From the NCBI GenBank assembly GCA_008694505.1, contig VZDJ01000219.1, forward strand, positions 11,601,431 to 11,665,430: a DNA stretch of 64,000 bases, read 5' to 3'. The stretch is from Cyanoderma ruficeps. Lineage: Eukaryota > Chordata > Aves > Passeriformes > Timaliidae. Under the pieces are notes generated by a model. The model was given only the letters and a program-made list of their open reading frames with translations, ran no database searches and was not told where the DNA came from. The position numbers and the translations under genes are program-made. Position 1 is the first letter of the stretch. Each line of letters starts with the position of its first letter. This document shows positions 12,621 to 24,420 of the stretch, piece after piece.

Positions 12621-14280
12621 TCAACACACATGAAAAAGAGAAGTATTCTGCTGTTAGAACTGGATTTTAATGATAGAAGACGTGAGAAAAATAAAATAAA
12701 AGGAGCTTTCATTTCCCCCCCCCCTCCTTTACTAACACAAAGATTTCAGCAATCACATTCTTTGTAGTACATATGCATGACCTCAAACTCTATCTTTGGA
12801 AGCATTTTTTTCCTTAATTAATTTCTGTTTGGTTTTATTATCTGCATTGAAAACATAATTTTTTTTTAATCCTACATTAACAAAAACATCACAGCTTGAT
12901 GGGCAGAGACCAGTTGGAAATCAGGACACATCCCTTTTTTATTGTATATGAAATGCACAAGACCTCAGTTAATAAAACAATCTCCAGTAAACTTGCTTTA
13001 TTATCCACCAGAACCCAAACTCACCAAGGAGACTCCCATAAATATTATGGAAAATATTGGCAAAATAAAAAAGGGTGTAACCCTCAGCATTTCTCTAACT
13101 ATTCTGCAATCAGATCCAGGTTGTTCAGTATTAAAACATCCTGCCTTGATTAATGCTTTGGCTACTACCAAAAAAAAAAACAACACCCCACAACCAAAAG
13201 CCACAGCTGCCATCCAGTCATTCCAGTTGCATTGCATCTACAAGGTAAACAAGATGTGTGTGCAACACATTTTGCCATATCCATGGAGTCTCACAGCTAC
13301 TTTCTTGGCATTGTATCCACTCAGAGCCTCTGAGAGGACGTCGAAGACTCAAGTTCTGCTCAAATCTTGGACTAAGAGCTTCTGGTTTAAGATTTTGTAA
13401 GCAGTAGCAGCTCAAATATTGGTGGTCTGGGGCAGTATAAACATTCACATATTGATTCTCCTCCTCTGCAGCACTGGGGCGCCTTGGAATTTAACTGAGC
13501 TGAAGCAACAGAAATAACATCACTGTAAAAATAGGCAGAAAGCCCTGGGTAATTCTCTGCTGTGGAGTCTCAGCGTGGTCACATAGGCTGATGGAAAGAA
13601 GCAAGTTCACCCAAGATGCCACCAACTTTTCCGTGCTGATACAGCATGAGGTGAGAATGTGGCATTGGTAACATTAGATAACATTTTACGTAAAGCAGGT
13701 ACCTCAACAATTTCATCACTCATGGAAAACAGGTTCAAGGAGCAGCATAACTCCACCAGCCAACCTCAGTGTTGGAAAAAATCATTCTCTCCTGTAGATA
13801 TGGACCCAGAGGGAATAAGCTGCACCGCAAACTCAGGAATGGCTGCCACTGCCCAATTTTAGGGTTGGTGACATTTGGCTGTGAATTGCTACCTGATGGA
13901 AAGGCTGATAGAGCTGTTCATTTGGGTTGTAACTTTGCTTATTTGACAATGTACTCAAGGAAGAGCACCGAGGCACTTTCTCAGGTAAGGATTTACTAGG
14001 AAGACGGGGATGTTTTAGCACCATCTAGGATAAAACCCTTGCCCTCATGAGTTACTCAACGTGGCAGTGTAGTGAGTTACTTAATGAGGCACAGCCCGTG
14101 TCCTAAATTCTTCTAATTGTAAAGACAGAAAATTAATCCATTCACAGAAGCCTAATTCAAAATGCTCCAGACATAAAGAGACCCCGTGCATCTTTATAGT
14201 CCCGTAGTGAAGTTCTGCTTGGTTGGAGCTAATTGCAAGAGTCAGAGTGGCTGCTGGGAAGCTCCTTCCCCCCAGCCCCT

Positions 14281-14300
14281 GGGCAGGGTGGGAGGTGGGG
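14281..14300 (+). other. G-quadruplex-type motif
   Basis: Four G-runs of three or more are separated by loops of 2, 1 and 4 bases (GGG-CA-GGG-T-GGG-AGGT-GGGG). It lies on the strand that is template for EBF1, so the quadruplex could form in DNA but not in the nascent RNA. Confidence 0.6.
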
Positions 14301-14559
14301 AGCTGGAAAGCAGGAGGGAGCTGGAAAGGGAGCAGTTGAGTCACCCTGAGCAGTGTTTCTGCGAGCACTGCCCCAGACTCACACCACTGCTGGTGGCAGA
14401 CAGGGATGGGGAGCAAACAGACCCCGGCCCTACCTACAAAAGGTTGCAAGTGTCAGGCACAAACTTTTCCACTACTTAAGCTGATGGGGATGCCAGCTCC
14501 AGGGAAAAACACAAACAGGCAGAAAAAAAAAAAGAAAAATCATTACCCCACTCCAAACT

Positions 14560-14840
14560 TGGCAGAGTACAGCCATTAACTTTCACATGAGCTAACAAAA
14601 GAAACATCCTGACATTACCGTCACGAAAACGTAGCGCGCACAGAAGTAACTTCAATATGTTTAATTTGGATTCAAGTTCCTTGCATAAAACTGTGCATAA
14701 AAACCACTGTGATGTCCAAAAGCAAACGCTTTCCCTTCAGCCAAGCTCACAGCAACAGATTTACAGTGAAAGCAGCTTTTCAAAATGCCATGTAGCCCTT
14801 TCACAGAATCGAACATTTTCATAAATAAAAATTAAAATCA
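14560..14840. promoter_or_regulatory. Candidate conserved block in intron 8
   Basis: Unique sequence with a CpG cluster (CCGTCACGAAAACGTAGCGC), GTTTAATTTGGATTC and CATAAAACTGTGCATAAA. CpGs kept in an AT-rich context suggest constraint. No alignment is available. Confidence 0.3.
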
Positions 14841-15052
14841 CTTCCAAATTACGCCCTTTCCAGTATTCCCAGTTGATTGTGGACATATACTCCCCACAAT
14901 AAAACCCAGAGATAATCAGTTTCCCATGTGTCAGAGAATGAGCTACTTTTCTTAAAGACTACAAGCAACATTCTTTTTTTTCCTAAATACCAGTGAATAA
15001 AAACTATTTGAGACCATAAGCCATTAACAGAAAACATATGCAGGCTTTGCTG

Positions 15053-15235
15053 AAAGGGTTGTCAAGCACTGGAAGAGGCTGCCCAGGGAAGTGGTTGAGT
15101 CACCATCCCTGGAGGTATTTAAAAGCCACGGAGATGTGGCACTTGGGGACATGGTTTAGTGGTGGGCTTGGCAGTGCTGGGTTAACACTTGGACTCAATC
15201 TCAGAGGTTTTTTCCAACATAAATGACTCTACAAT
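15053..15235 (+). mobile_element. CR1 LINE 3' fragment
   Basis: The run from AAGGGTTGTCAAGCACTGG through GGCTGCCCAGGGAAGTGG and the CCATCCCTGGAGGTATTTAA segment to a degraded TTTTTCCAACATAAATGACT end is the classic 3' end of an avian CR1 non-LTR retrotransposon in sense orientation. It is truncated at the 5' end, carries no ORF2, and its terminal ATTCTATGATTC repeat is decayed, so it is an old copy. It lies opposite to the direction of EBF1 transcription. Confidence 0.85.
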
Positions 15236-17079
15236 TGAAAATTATAGATTCAACAAATCTTTAAAATGAACTCAAGATACTCTTGTGCAGTTACAGGACC
15301 CCACAAAAATAGTTCTTGGTATTTATGTTGTGATGTTCTTTGGGTTCCCTACGTTGCACTCAGAGGTTCAAGTTGCTGCCCTGTCTGTGCTGCCTCATGA
15401 TTCTAATATTTTATAAATGTATTTGCTTTATATCAAACATGTGCCAAGTCCCATCCATGGCAGCCAGGGGGACTGAGGCAGACACTCAGGGCTCTGTGCT
15501 GAACTGTGAGTTCTTCACCTGCAAAGCCACTGTGACCATCAGCACATGCCATTTTATCTAAATATGTAGAAATTGTGCTGAATCAGTGCCTCATCAAACC
15601 TGCTGGCAATAGCCCAGGACATCTCCTCTGAGAATAAAAAGCCAGGACTTGGTGGTTTAATAAACAGGGCAGGATGTTGCCCTTTGCAGGCACAGCCTGA
15701 GATGGAGCAAGAGCACTGTGCATTCCCGAAAGATTTCAGGGCGTTATTTTCCAATGCCACAAAAACCAGAGGGACTCCCCAACCTTCCCCACACAACTTC
15801 TCTTATTTTAAAGTGCAATTGTCTGTAAAGGTTGGCAGGGCTGCAGGAGGTGCTGCCCAGCCAGGGAAGTGGCCCCAAAGGGCTGCATCCCAAGGAAGAC
15901 GTGCTGAGGGAGACATCCAGACTGCTACCTGTTTTTGAGGGCACAAAACATGTTTATACAATGACATATTTGCAATAATCAGTGTCATTCAGGATGCTGG
16001 TCTGTCTAAAACTTTGTCCTTCCCAGGCCCTTTGCTTGGAGCACCGAGGAGGATGGAATTGGGTCAGCATCACCACAGGTAACACTGGGAGGGGGACAAG
16101 GGATGACTTCAGCTCTGTTTATGCCCCTGGTACAAATGTCTGGCCAGCTCAGGCCCTCAGCTCTTCATACTTCTGCTCTTAATCACTTGGCAGCTTCCAA
16201 AGCACTGTCTGGAAGGTGTTTACTTCTGTGCAACCCTAAGAAAACAGAGCTAGGCAGAATAATCTTTTCACTGGAGGCCTTGATTTTTCTACATTTTGTT
16301 TTGGTCAGAAGACAAACCAAAATACAGAACTTATTTCTTTTTTTTCAGAATGCAAAGTTCCAGAATCTCTATCTGGAATTAACTATAATGCTTTCCAATA
16401 CCTCCAAGAAAAACAAAATGTTTTGTTTCAAAATATTATCACTTCTCATGCCCTTCTGTAACCTCAAAGCATAATTTCTGAAACGGTGTTTTTAAAACAA
16501 ATAGAAAAAAAAAGGTTACATAAAATATAGCTTTTCTGTAAAAAAAGAGATTTAGTCAAAGTCTGAAGCTTCACTGATAACAAAATTCAGCCAAGGACTT
16601 TAGACCAGTCCTAATCAAGGCAGTGAAGCCCACATGATTGAGAATATGAACAGACTTTAAGTCCAGGAAAGAATTACAACAACAAAAAAAGAATAATTAC
16701 TCATTCCTACATATATGAACTTTTCTGTTGTTGTTGTTATTGAATGAACTGGAAGCCAACTACAATAAGAATCAAAAGATTTGGTAGCCCAACTAGCAGA
16801 CAGGATTTTCAGACTCTGGTGTGAGCGTGTCACATTCATGGTGTTTTTTCAGACCAGCTGGGCTGAGGGAAAACAAAAGCAGGACCTTGCAGCTCCTCGC
16901 TGAAGGTGATGTGGCCACATCCTTCACCTGCTGAAAAGGCCTAATGGTTTTGAGCCCTAATGAGCTGCTCTTCTTTGCATAACATCAGGGCGAGTCAGTG
17001 CCCACCTCTGACACGTCCCATGGTGCTGCCCCCGCGGGCCCAGCTCACAGAGATGTCACAGGCAGGTTCTGCAACCCCA

Positions 17080-17145
17080 AACTCATTGAGGCCAGTGGGA
17101 ATCCTGCCACTGACTTCAAAGCTGAGGGTTCTATCAATAAACGGT
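17080..17145. mobile_element. Ancient L3/CR1-like repeat scrap
   Basis: CATTGAGGCCAGTGGGAATC followed by CTGCCACTGACTTCAAAGC has the look of the 'attgacttcaatggg...ctgccactgacttca' block found in old CR1/L3-type LINE tails and sauropsid palindromic elements. It is only about 65 bp, so the family is uncertain. Confidence 0.3.
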
Positions 17146-17559
17146 AAGGATTTATGAGAAAAAACTTCACTGGCTCCAAGGAGAACAACGTTCTTAGGAA
17201 ACCTTCATCTTTCTCAATGTACACATTGTTTAAATATCATCACCTCCCATACAAAGGGTGGCAGGTACCAACGCCAGCACATGGGGAGCAGAAAAAAGGA
17301 GAAGTTTTCTGTTTCGTGCTGCGTGTGCCAGTGTGTTCCTGTGTTCCCACACTTCCCAGCTACTGATATACAGGGATTTTTCTTCCCTCAAACTGTGACA
17401 ATAAAATGATTACCCCGCCACAGTTTAGCATAATGGTTCAGAAATGCTCATGGCATATTGCAGAGTTAAAGTGGAAATTATTAGGTAGCTCTTCTTTGTT
17501 ATAATAATGATCACTCCACAAATAAAAGCTCTTCTCCCAAAGGTACTGCAAGGCACAAA

Positions 17560-17880
17560 ATGCTAATTCTGAAGATTATGTGTGCGCTTTTATTAAATAT
17601 TACTCTGCCCTGTCTGTTTGAGGGCTTCACTGCTCTGATTGTTTTATGAGTGCCATGTTAATGTCAGCCCCATCTTGCTAGCAGCAGGCACACATTTTAG
17701 CTTTTGTATGAGAGTTGATCAAAGGCCACGTGCTGAGGGAATTGCTGAGAAAACACGGACAAGCGATAAAAATCTAACAGATTAATTGGTTTAAATTTCA
17801 TTTCAGGGCGTTGAACTTTGGCTCAGGACACAAGTACTACACTACCAGTCAGGGCCTAATTACCACATTTCCAATTTGCC
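17560..17880. promoter_or_regulatory. Candidate intronic enhancer with TCF/LEF-type and E-box motifs
   Basis: The block holds TTGATCAAAGG (17715-17725, TCF/LEF-like) two bases from a CACGTG E-box (17727-17732). Further on are GATTAATTGG, CCTAATTACC and CTTTTATTAAATATTAC. It is free of repeats until the AAT array begins at 17904. Confidence 0.4.
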
Positions 17881-17903
17881 TCTGAACAATGCTTGGCAGG
17901 GAG

Positions 17904-17957
17904 AATAATAACAGTGCTAATAATACTAATAACAATAATAATAACAACAACAAAACA
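17904..17957. repeat. (AAT)n/(AAC)n imperfect microsatellite
   Basis: Alternating AATAATA and AACAACAA units with interruptions directly follow a candidate conserved block. Confidence 0.85.
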
Positions 17958-18289
17958 ACGGCATTAACGTCTCCTCTGAGCTTCTTGTACACGTTTAACA
18001 ACTAACTTTGTGTGCAGGCAATTCCAGTAGGAAATTCCTGTCCCCCACACCACCACCCACCTGCCTCCTGAGCATTTCTACCTGCCTCAAACAGCACCTG
18101 ATGACAGAAGAAATAACAGATGCCCTCAGGAGCATCTGAATTTACAGAATCAATAATCTACCAACTCCAGCCCCTCACAAACACACACTGGACGTTTCAT
18201 ACACTTAATTAGGGACCTGAATTTCTACACAGAGATAGCTTTTTATCCTCCAACAGAAATGATCTGTTCCACTGATAGAAAACAGAGGC

Positions 18290-18720
18290 CGGAGGGAAAA
18301 AACCGTATTTACCACAAAGTTTATGGGTGGCCTTGGAATAAGGGTTAATTGAGCTTAGAGGTAAATGTTCACTGAGGTGAATTAGTGGGACGCACAGCTA
18401 TCAGCAGGGCTCTGGGACTGCTCCTATTTAGCTCCTGAAATGTATTTGCTCTATGATTAATATCCAGTTTGTGCTGGTGACTGTAAGAATGACCTCGCCT
18501 GCAGTTTTTATCATGAAGTGTGGTTTCATCCTCTATTATTCCATAGATGAGGCTCTGACAACAGTTGCTGCATCACAACAGGAGTTTAAATGATAGGGCA
18601 CATGGTTTTATTTTTCTTCTCTCTAAGAGTATTGTGACACGCAAGGAGAGTTGCATAAAGGCAGTTAAAACTGGGAATTAAGAGGAACAGGGAATTTATG
18701 TCTCATCTTAGAGGAAGTAC
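18290..18720. promoter_or_regulatory. Candidate conserved block in intron 8
   Basis: About 400 bp of repeat-free sequence with GGGTTAATTGAGC, GAATTAGTGG, TATGATTAATATCC and CATTCTTACAGTC-type complexity, with a TTGCTGCATCACAACAGG segment. It resembles a developmental enhancer in composition only. Confidence 0.35.
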
Positions 18721-18824
18721 TGAAAATATCTGGAATTTAATTTAATTTTCCTTTTTTTTTCCTTGGGTAAAACCTAATTCCAGGCTAAATAAATAAATGA
18801 GCCACAGATTAACCCACAGTTTAT

Positions 18825-18990
18825 GGGTCTGATCCTGCAACCCGTTAAAAGCTTTCGCCAAACGACTGATTTTTCAGAATATCAACACAAATCAGTTTTA
18901 AGCACTCAAAACCATAACTTATGGAAGTCGTGATTCAACAAACCACTCAAGTAAGTGCTTAAAAACCCTGCTGAAGAAGTTTCAGGATAA
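18825..18990. mobile_element. Probable ancient palindromic DNA element fragment
   Basis: GGGTCTGATCCTGCAA opens the stretch. Further on, GTCGTGATTCAACAAACCAC and TCAAGTAAGTGCTTAAA resemble the sauropsid palindromic repeats 'gggattcaacaaagcacttaagcatgtgcttaa'. The two halves may be one decayed element or two. The match is weaker than for the copies at 33105 and 58109. Confidence 0.35.
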
Positions 18991-19614
18991 GGAACTCGAC
19001 TTTTTAAGGTAGTTGGGCAGTGCCCTGTGAAAAGCTCCCAAGAGCTGGGCAATGGATACAGAACTGGGGTTTCCCATTTCACACCAGCCTTGGGTCATGT
19101 GTGGATCCCCCTGTGCAGGGCAGGGCTCATCCAGCCTCACACGAGGACCAACAGCAGCACAGCCAGCACAGCAATGCCAGCACCTTGGCCTCAGGACTCA
19201 GCACGGATTCTGGGATTTTTTTCCAATTTAAAAGAAAAAGCCAAATATTTTTGAGGGGTTGAGCTGGGCTGTTTTGTTGAATTGAGGGGATTGTTTGGGT
19301 TTGGGGTGGTTTTGTTTTCCCCCAGATAATATCCTCATTCCTGAGAATTGTCAGGTTGCTCTCTACTCTGAGCATGCTGAAAGGGTGAATCCTAAAAATT
19401 CTGTCTGCCCAGGCAGTGGTGGCATTCCATCCTGGTCTGTGGGGCATTGCTGGGGCTGCATCCAGCGCAGGCAGCTGAAAGCAACTGAAGTTTATAAACC
19501 AGCCTGGATGGGGAAAAGTCCTCAGGACCAGCCCAAAGGGTCAGTCATGGACGCTTCAAGGAAAGAGAATGTGGCAGAGCTTTTATGTATTTTACTGGAG
19601 CATTAAATCTTCAC

Positions 19615-19830
19615 CCCTAAGCTAAACAATGCGTTTGCTGCTTATCTCGGCGAGGTGATGATCTTCCTGCCTTCCTTTTGAGTATCGAGCCGGCCCCGTC
19701 TCCCATTCTCTGCTGACAATGAGCAGCTGCTGTGCAGGAAACAGGGCAGCAGAGGTTTCCCTCTCGAGCAGATAACTCAGGCAGCTTTGTGCGACACAGG
19801 CACGAGGATGTGGTGCCCTGCTCCCCCTTC
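19615..19830. promoter_or_regulatory. Candidate CpG-retaining block in intron 8
   Basis: CpGs at TATCTCGGCGAGG, TATCGAGCCGGCC, CTCTCGAGC and GTGCGACACAGG occur within 150 bp, well above the local background, yet the stretch is too small for a CpG island. It could be a minor promoter or enhancer. Confidence 0.3.
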
Positions 19831-20039
19831 CCAGCCCCTCTCCTTGATATTTGGGGGGTTTAGCGTGTGCGAGCCTTAAAGATTACAGCACCCTGCCAAA
19901 AATGGCAACCTCCTCCCGGTCCTCCATGACATCTGCACTGGGTGAAATCACTCAACCAAAAATACACGAGCCGTGCAATCCCTCCAGGTTGGGGGAAGGG
20001 AAGGGAAGGAAGGTTGCATTTGTTTCTGTTTTCCAGTAG

Positions 20040-20290
20040 TGAAATTAAAGGTCTTGGCTGTGATTTTCCGCCGAACGTTTTGGATGCACGGTTCCCATTA
20101 ATGGGAAATGAAAATGTAAATTACCTGGGATAATATTCCACCTACAATCAATACTTAAGCCAGTGTTTCTCTTTTATCCTAGCTGATGCCTCAGCTAGCA
20201 AAGTTACATTTCATGGAGTCCTCTGTGTTTCTGTTTCCTTAATGATTTCCAAAGCTCTCAGTTGTTGATCAGTGCCTGAAAAAATGACTG
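20040..20290. promoter_or_regulatory. Candidate regulatory block with a 16-bp perfect palindrome
   Basis: TTCCCATTAATGGGAA at 20092-20107 is a perfect inverted repeat that joins two EBF-like TTCCC half sites with a homeodomain ATTA core. Around it lie CCGCCGAACG, GTAAATTACC and CCTAGCTGATGCCTCAGCTA. Confidence 0.35.
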
Positions 20291-22599
20291 CATGGAAAAA
20301 GGAGGCAATCCAGAATAATGAGAGACCTGTTACAAAAAAAATCTGCTCTGTATTTTACTTACAACATTTCCATAAAATAATGATTTAGTTATCTCTGTAT
20401 GATTGCAAGAAATGTATTTTCATTCATTCTCTTAAACCCTTTCAAATCACAGAGGAAGTTCTGGGAGTTTCTTTGCTTATTTGGGTTGTTTTTTTTGTTT
20501 GACTTTAGGAGCTACCTCCTACTTTCCAAAAATTAATAAAACAGTCAGAGTCCTTAGTACCTCCCTGCAAGCCAGTAAAATTCAACCTCCAGAGAGAGGT
20601 CTGTCATGTTTGTTCGGCAAATAATAAATTCCCCAAGAAAAATGCAATGTTACAAACACACTTAAAATTATCTTAAATTAAATATGAAGGTTCAGCCCAA
20701 ACATTAATAAACAATACATGTATTAATCTTCTTGAAAAAGATATCTGCACTCTCTCTAAATATATATATTTCAAGAAGCACAACAACTTTATTGTCAATT
20801 TTTTTTGATGTGCTACCCTGAATTTTTTATTCCTAGGAAATTTTGGGCTGACTTTAAGCTCAAGTTTTTGCATTCATTATTTTTGTACCAGAATTGCAGG
20901 ACTTTCATTTTGAGTCGGTCACGAAGAAACTGCTGCGGGTGGCTTTGGCCAAATGTTGGTCCCTGCCTAAACTAGTGCAGCCCCTCAGCTTCAGCACTCC
21001 CTGTGCTCTTGAGCAGCTCAGGTGCACAGGGATGCACAGGCTGGATCAGGAGGAAAACCAGACATCCGAGAATATTCCACAGGGCCTTTCAAACCTTGGC
21101 AACACCTCCAGCTCCACAACTGGGGACGCATTTGCTCAGACCTCAACACCAAAGCAGGCACTGCTCTGCTCCCCCAGGGATGCACAAACATATTTTGACC
21201 CCCCCAGTGAGATAAATGTTTTACCATGAGCCCCCAAATTATTGCACCTTTATTCCTTCACCCCTTCCTCCACCCCACGGTGTCACTTGCAGAGGCACAG
21301 GAACAGTGTGTGAAAGTCAAAGGCAATAAACACCGTGTAGGGGACTGAGGTGTGACACATGGATGGGACTGTTGTATCTGAGTATGGGCTCTAAAACATT
21401 GTTAATAAAACAGTGAAAAAAAAATGGTATCTGCCCTTCCCATTTCAATTTCAATGGCTTTCCACCATCAACTTCCCTTATGGAGTTATGTAGACCAACT
21501 AAGTCACTATGACTATTTTAAAAAGAATAGGCACGTCCAGACAGGAGACTGCATCTGGTTAAGTGGACTGAAGTTTAAAAATAGTTGTACTGATGCAATT
21601 TCTGGGTGAGGATGGAGGCAGCCTTGCAAATGGAAGCCCAAAATGTGTACTATAAATCAGCCCCAAAAGTTTGTCAAAACAAGCGTCGCTGCATAGTTTG
21701 CATGCTTCAAAATATCCTTAATTTAATTGACTGGTCCTCCATGATCAACAAAGAATTTTATATTTGCTAAATGTTAACCGTGTGCTTTACTGATTTGCTG
21801 AACCCCAACCTAACAGAGGGGCAGGTGGGTGCAATTTCCAAATTCCTGGTTTGCTTTACCACCAGCCCTGGTCCTGTTTCCTCATTTTCATTTTCCATCA
21901 GTGCCTTAACGAAACAGTAAATCCCTCACAAAAAAAATTAGTAAATCTCCCTAGAGTCAGAACACAGGATCAGACAAAATCCTGTAAGGTGTAAGAGCAT
22001 CCAGTGCACAACAGGACTGAGCCTTGATGCTCCAACATCCACTGGTACATTATGGCCATGCTGGAAAAGTTTAGTTGGTGATATACAGAAACTATTCTAG
22101 ATGAAACATAGAGTTCAATCTCAATTTAAATGCTCACAACCAAACTAAATATTAGTATCAATTACATTTTTATGACATCTTCCACTATCACAGAGAAAAA
22201 ACCAGAACCCCACATCCCTCAAATTAACTCACCCGCTATATTACACAGTGCAACAATCAGAAATTCACCTGAGATGGATTCTACAGGAGACAAAGAATTT
22301 ATTTTCCTGATAAAAACAAGATCCAACTAATATTCATTTTTAGCTGGGGTCTCTTTGTTGAGTAGAATTGAGAAAGTCTGCCCACAACAGAGAGCTCACA
22401 GCAATCATCTTTCAGAAACAAGAACAACCAACCCGTGCAGAAACACAAAGCAGCCCTGCCAGGGACAGGGAGTGCCTGTAATCCAGTTTCTTCAAGGGAA
22501 ATTCAAGTATCCTAAGAGTTCTTATTCCTCATCTGATTTCTCTCACAAATCACAGGCTCTCTAATGCAATTTTCTGGAGTCTGAGAATCATAAAGTCAA

Positions 22600-22830
22600 A
22601 TACGAACAAGTCTAGTGGAAAATCTGTGACGCTAATCTTGGCCTACGTTGTACTTTTAACAGGCGCTGAATTTGTGCACCGGATTATCCAGATGGCCATA
22701 CAGGAATCATCCTGATAGGATTAAACCTTTGTGCTGAACTCTGCTCCATCTGTTCTGGGAGGTTTGCCTGTCGCTATCGGAATACGAATGCTCAGCCTAC
22801 GTCCAACACCACGACTGAGAGCACCCATTT
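22600..22830. promoter_or_regulatory. Candidate CpG-retaining block in intron 8
   Basis: GACGCTAATCTTGG, CAGGCGCTGAATTTG, CACCGGATTATCC, GATAGGATTAAACC and TCGCTATCGGAATACGAATG occur close together before the CA microsatellite at 22833. CpGs and GATTA/TAATC cores in unique sequence suggest constraint. Confidence 0.35.
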
Positions 22831-22832
22831 AC

Positions 22833-22861
<29 letters not shown>
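22833..22861. repeat. (CA)n microsatellite
   Basis: About 14 perfect CA units are followed by CGTGTACATGTG, a small alternating purine-pyrimidine region. Confidence 0.95.
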
Positions 22862-22864
<3 letters not shown>

Positions 22865-23670
22865 TACATGTGCACACACAGCTCCCCGAGTGCTCGGTTA
22901 GTAATGTGAGATGAAGTTACCCCGAAGTTTACCACCAAAGAAACATATTGGTTTTATTACTCATTTGAAGAACAAAGCGCGCTATATCCAAATTCAAACA
23001 AAAGAGCATTTTTGTTGTTGTTCTGGGACTTGTTCGATTCATTAAACCATAATACTGCCATAAATTTGTAGATGAAGGCATGACTAAACATAAAGCAGCA
23101 AGTCTCTTCATCTTTGAAATCTATTAGTGTATGAGGATGTCTGACACAGTCGCACTTTGAAGATGTCATGGTTAAATATTTCAGATTAAAAAACAGCCAG
23201 CAACAAAACACATGTGTGCACACAGCACTGGTAGCTGCTCTTTGCAGCTTCATCTAGTCACAGCCTAAGAACAAAAAAGTAATAATCAGTCCCAGTAAAA
23301 GAAAAGCTCATTCCCATTAATGCTTCTTTCTGCTTTTATTATCTATTAATGACAGTCTCCTGCATTCATTGTTGCAGCCTGCCAGATGCAGCAAAGATCC
23401 ATATTCATCATGTTCAAAAATTGTGCTGGGGCTGTCTCTGACAGGTTAGGTAGAGCTGCCAATGGAAGGACCAAGGTCCAATGCATGGCCTCGGGTTTCC
23501 AGGCCCTGGGCCAAGGGGAAAGGCAGGGAATCTGGATCTTCTGCAGGAAAAGCATCCCAGCCATCAGAGGGTTTAACTAGATTTCTCTTCTGACCAGAAA
23601 TACCCTAAAAATTAATGAATATGTGGGATGGAAAGGGTGTCTATGCAAACTAATTACTATTATTTCTGCA

Positions 23671-23780
23671 TTATTATTATACCATTATTATTAATAATAG
23701 TAATAATAATAGTAATAATAANNNNNNNNNNNNNNNNNNNNNATAATAGTAATAATAATAATATTTTTATTATTGTTATT
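23671..23780. repeat. (AAT)n microsatellite with a 21-base assembly gap (23722-23742)
   Basis: TTA/AAT trinucleotide arrays in both orientations surround a run of Ns. The opposed arms could form a hairpin, a likely reason for the gap. Confidence 0.95.
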
Positions 23781-24179
23781 AGATTCAGCAGTGCAATATA
23801 ATCCCCAGTCCCTGTTTGTGATGGCAGTGGGACAGAGATGGAGGCAACACAACCTGCACTGCATTTCAAGCAGCAGCCAGGGCTGTGTTGCACAGACTGA
23901 GACCCCCTTGTCTCTGCTGTGCTGCGTCTCTCAGACTGCTCCTTCCTCTGTTCTTTGTGCTGCTCCAAGTGCAGGGTCAGGCACCTCCTCCCAGCCATTT
24001 AGGCTTTACTTGCAAAAACATAAGCATAAAATTATATTTATAGTTCATAGTATCTGTCCAGCAATGACACCACATAAAACCAGCACGCTGAAAATCTGAG
24101 TGAATACTTTGGACTGGAGCCTACGAATGCTTAGAGAAGTTGTTCTTTCAATGTCTCTGATAAAGCCATGCTAGGGTTT

Positions 24180-24420
24180 TATTTATTTATTTAGGGCCGC
24201 ATTCAGACCACCTACCTCAGGCATTGCAGCCTGTCAAACGTCAGACTGCAGCTCTGGCTGGGTGAGTCAGCCTGCCTAAATTAGGATCCTCTTTCCGCTA
24301 TACAATGAGCAGAAATGGGAAGACACCTCTGCAAGCCTGGAGACCCAGGGAGTTCCGTGCTGGCTCGGGAAAGTACCAAGGGATGTCAGCAAGACGATAT
24401 CATAGGTAGGGAGCAGCCAG
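24180..24420. promoter_or_regulatory. Candidate regulatory block in intron 8
   Basis: Unique sequence with GGTGAGTCAGCC (AP-1/MAF-like TGAGTCAGC), CCTAAATTAGGATCC, CCGCTATACAATGAG and CATTCAGACCACC. There is no repeat likeness apart from three ATTT units at the left edge. Confidence 0.3.

Noticed and set aside
12942..13400. Plus-strand open frame of 152 codons
   Set aside because: Low-complexity Lys/Thr/Gln stretches include a translated A-run. No domain; antisense to EBF1 intron 8.
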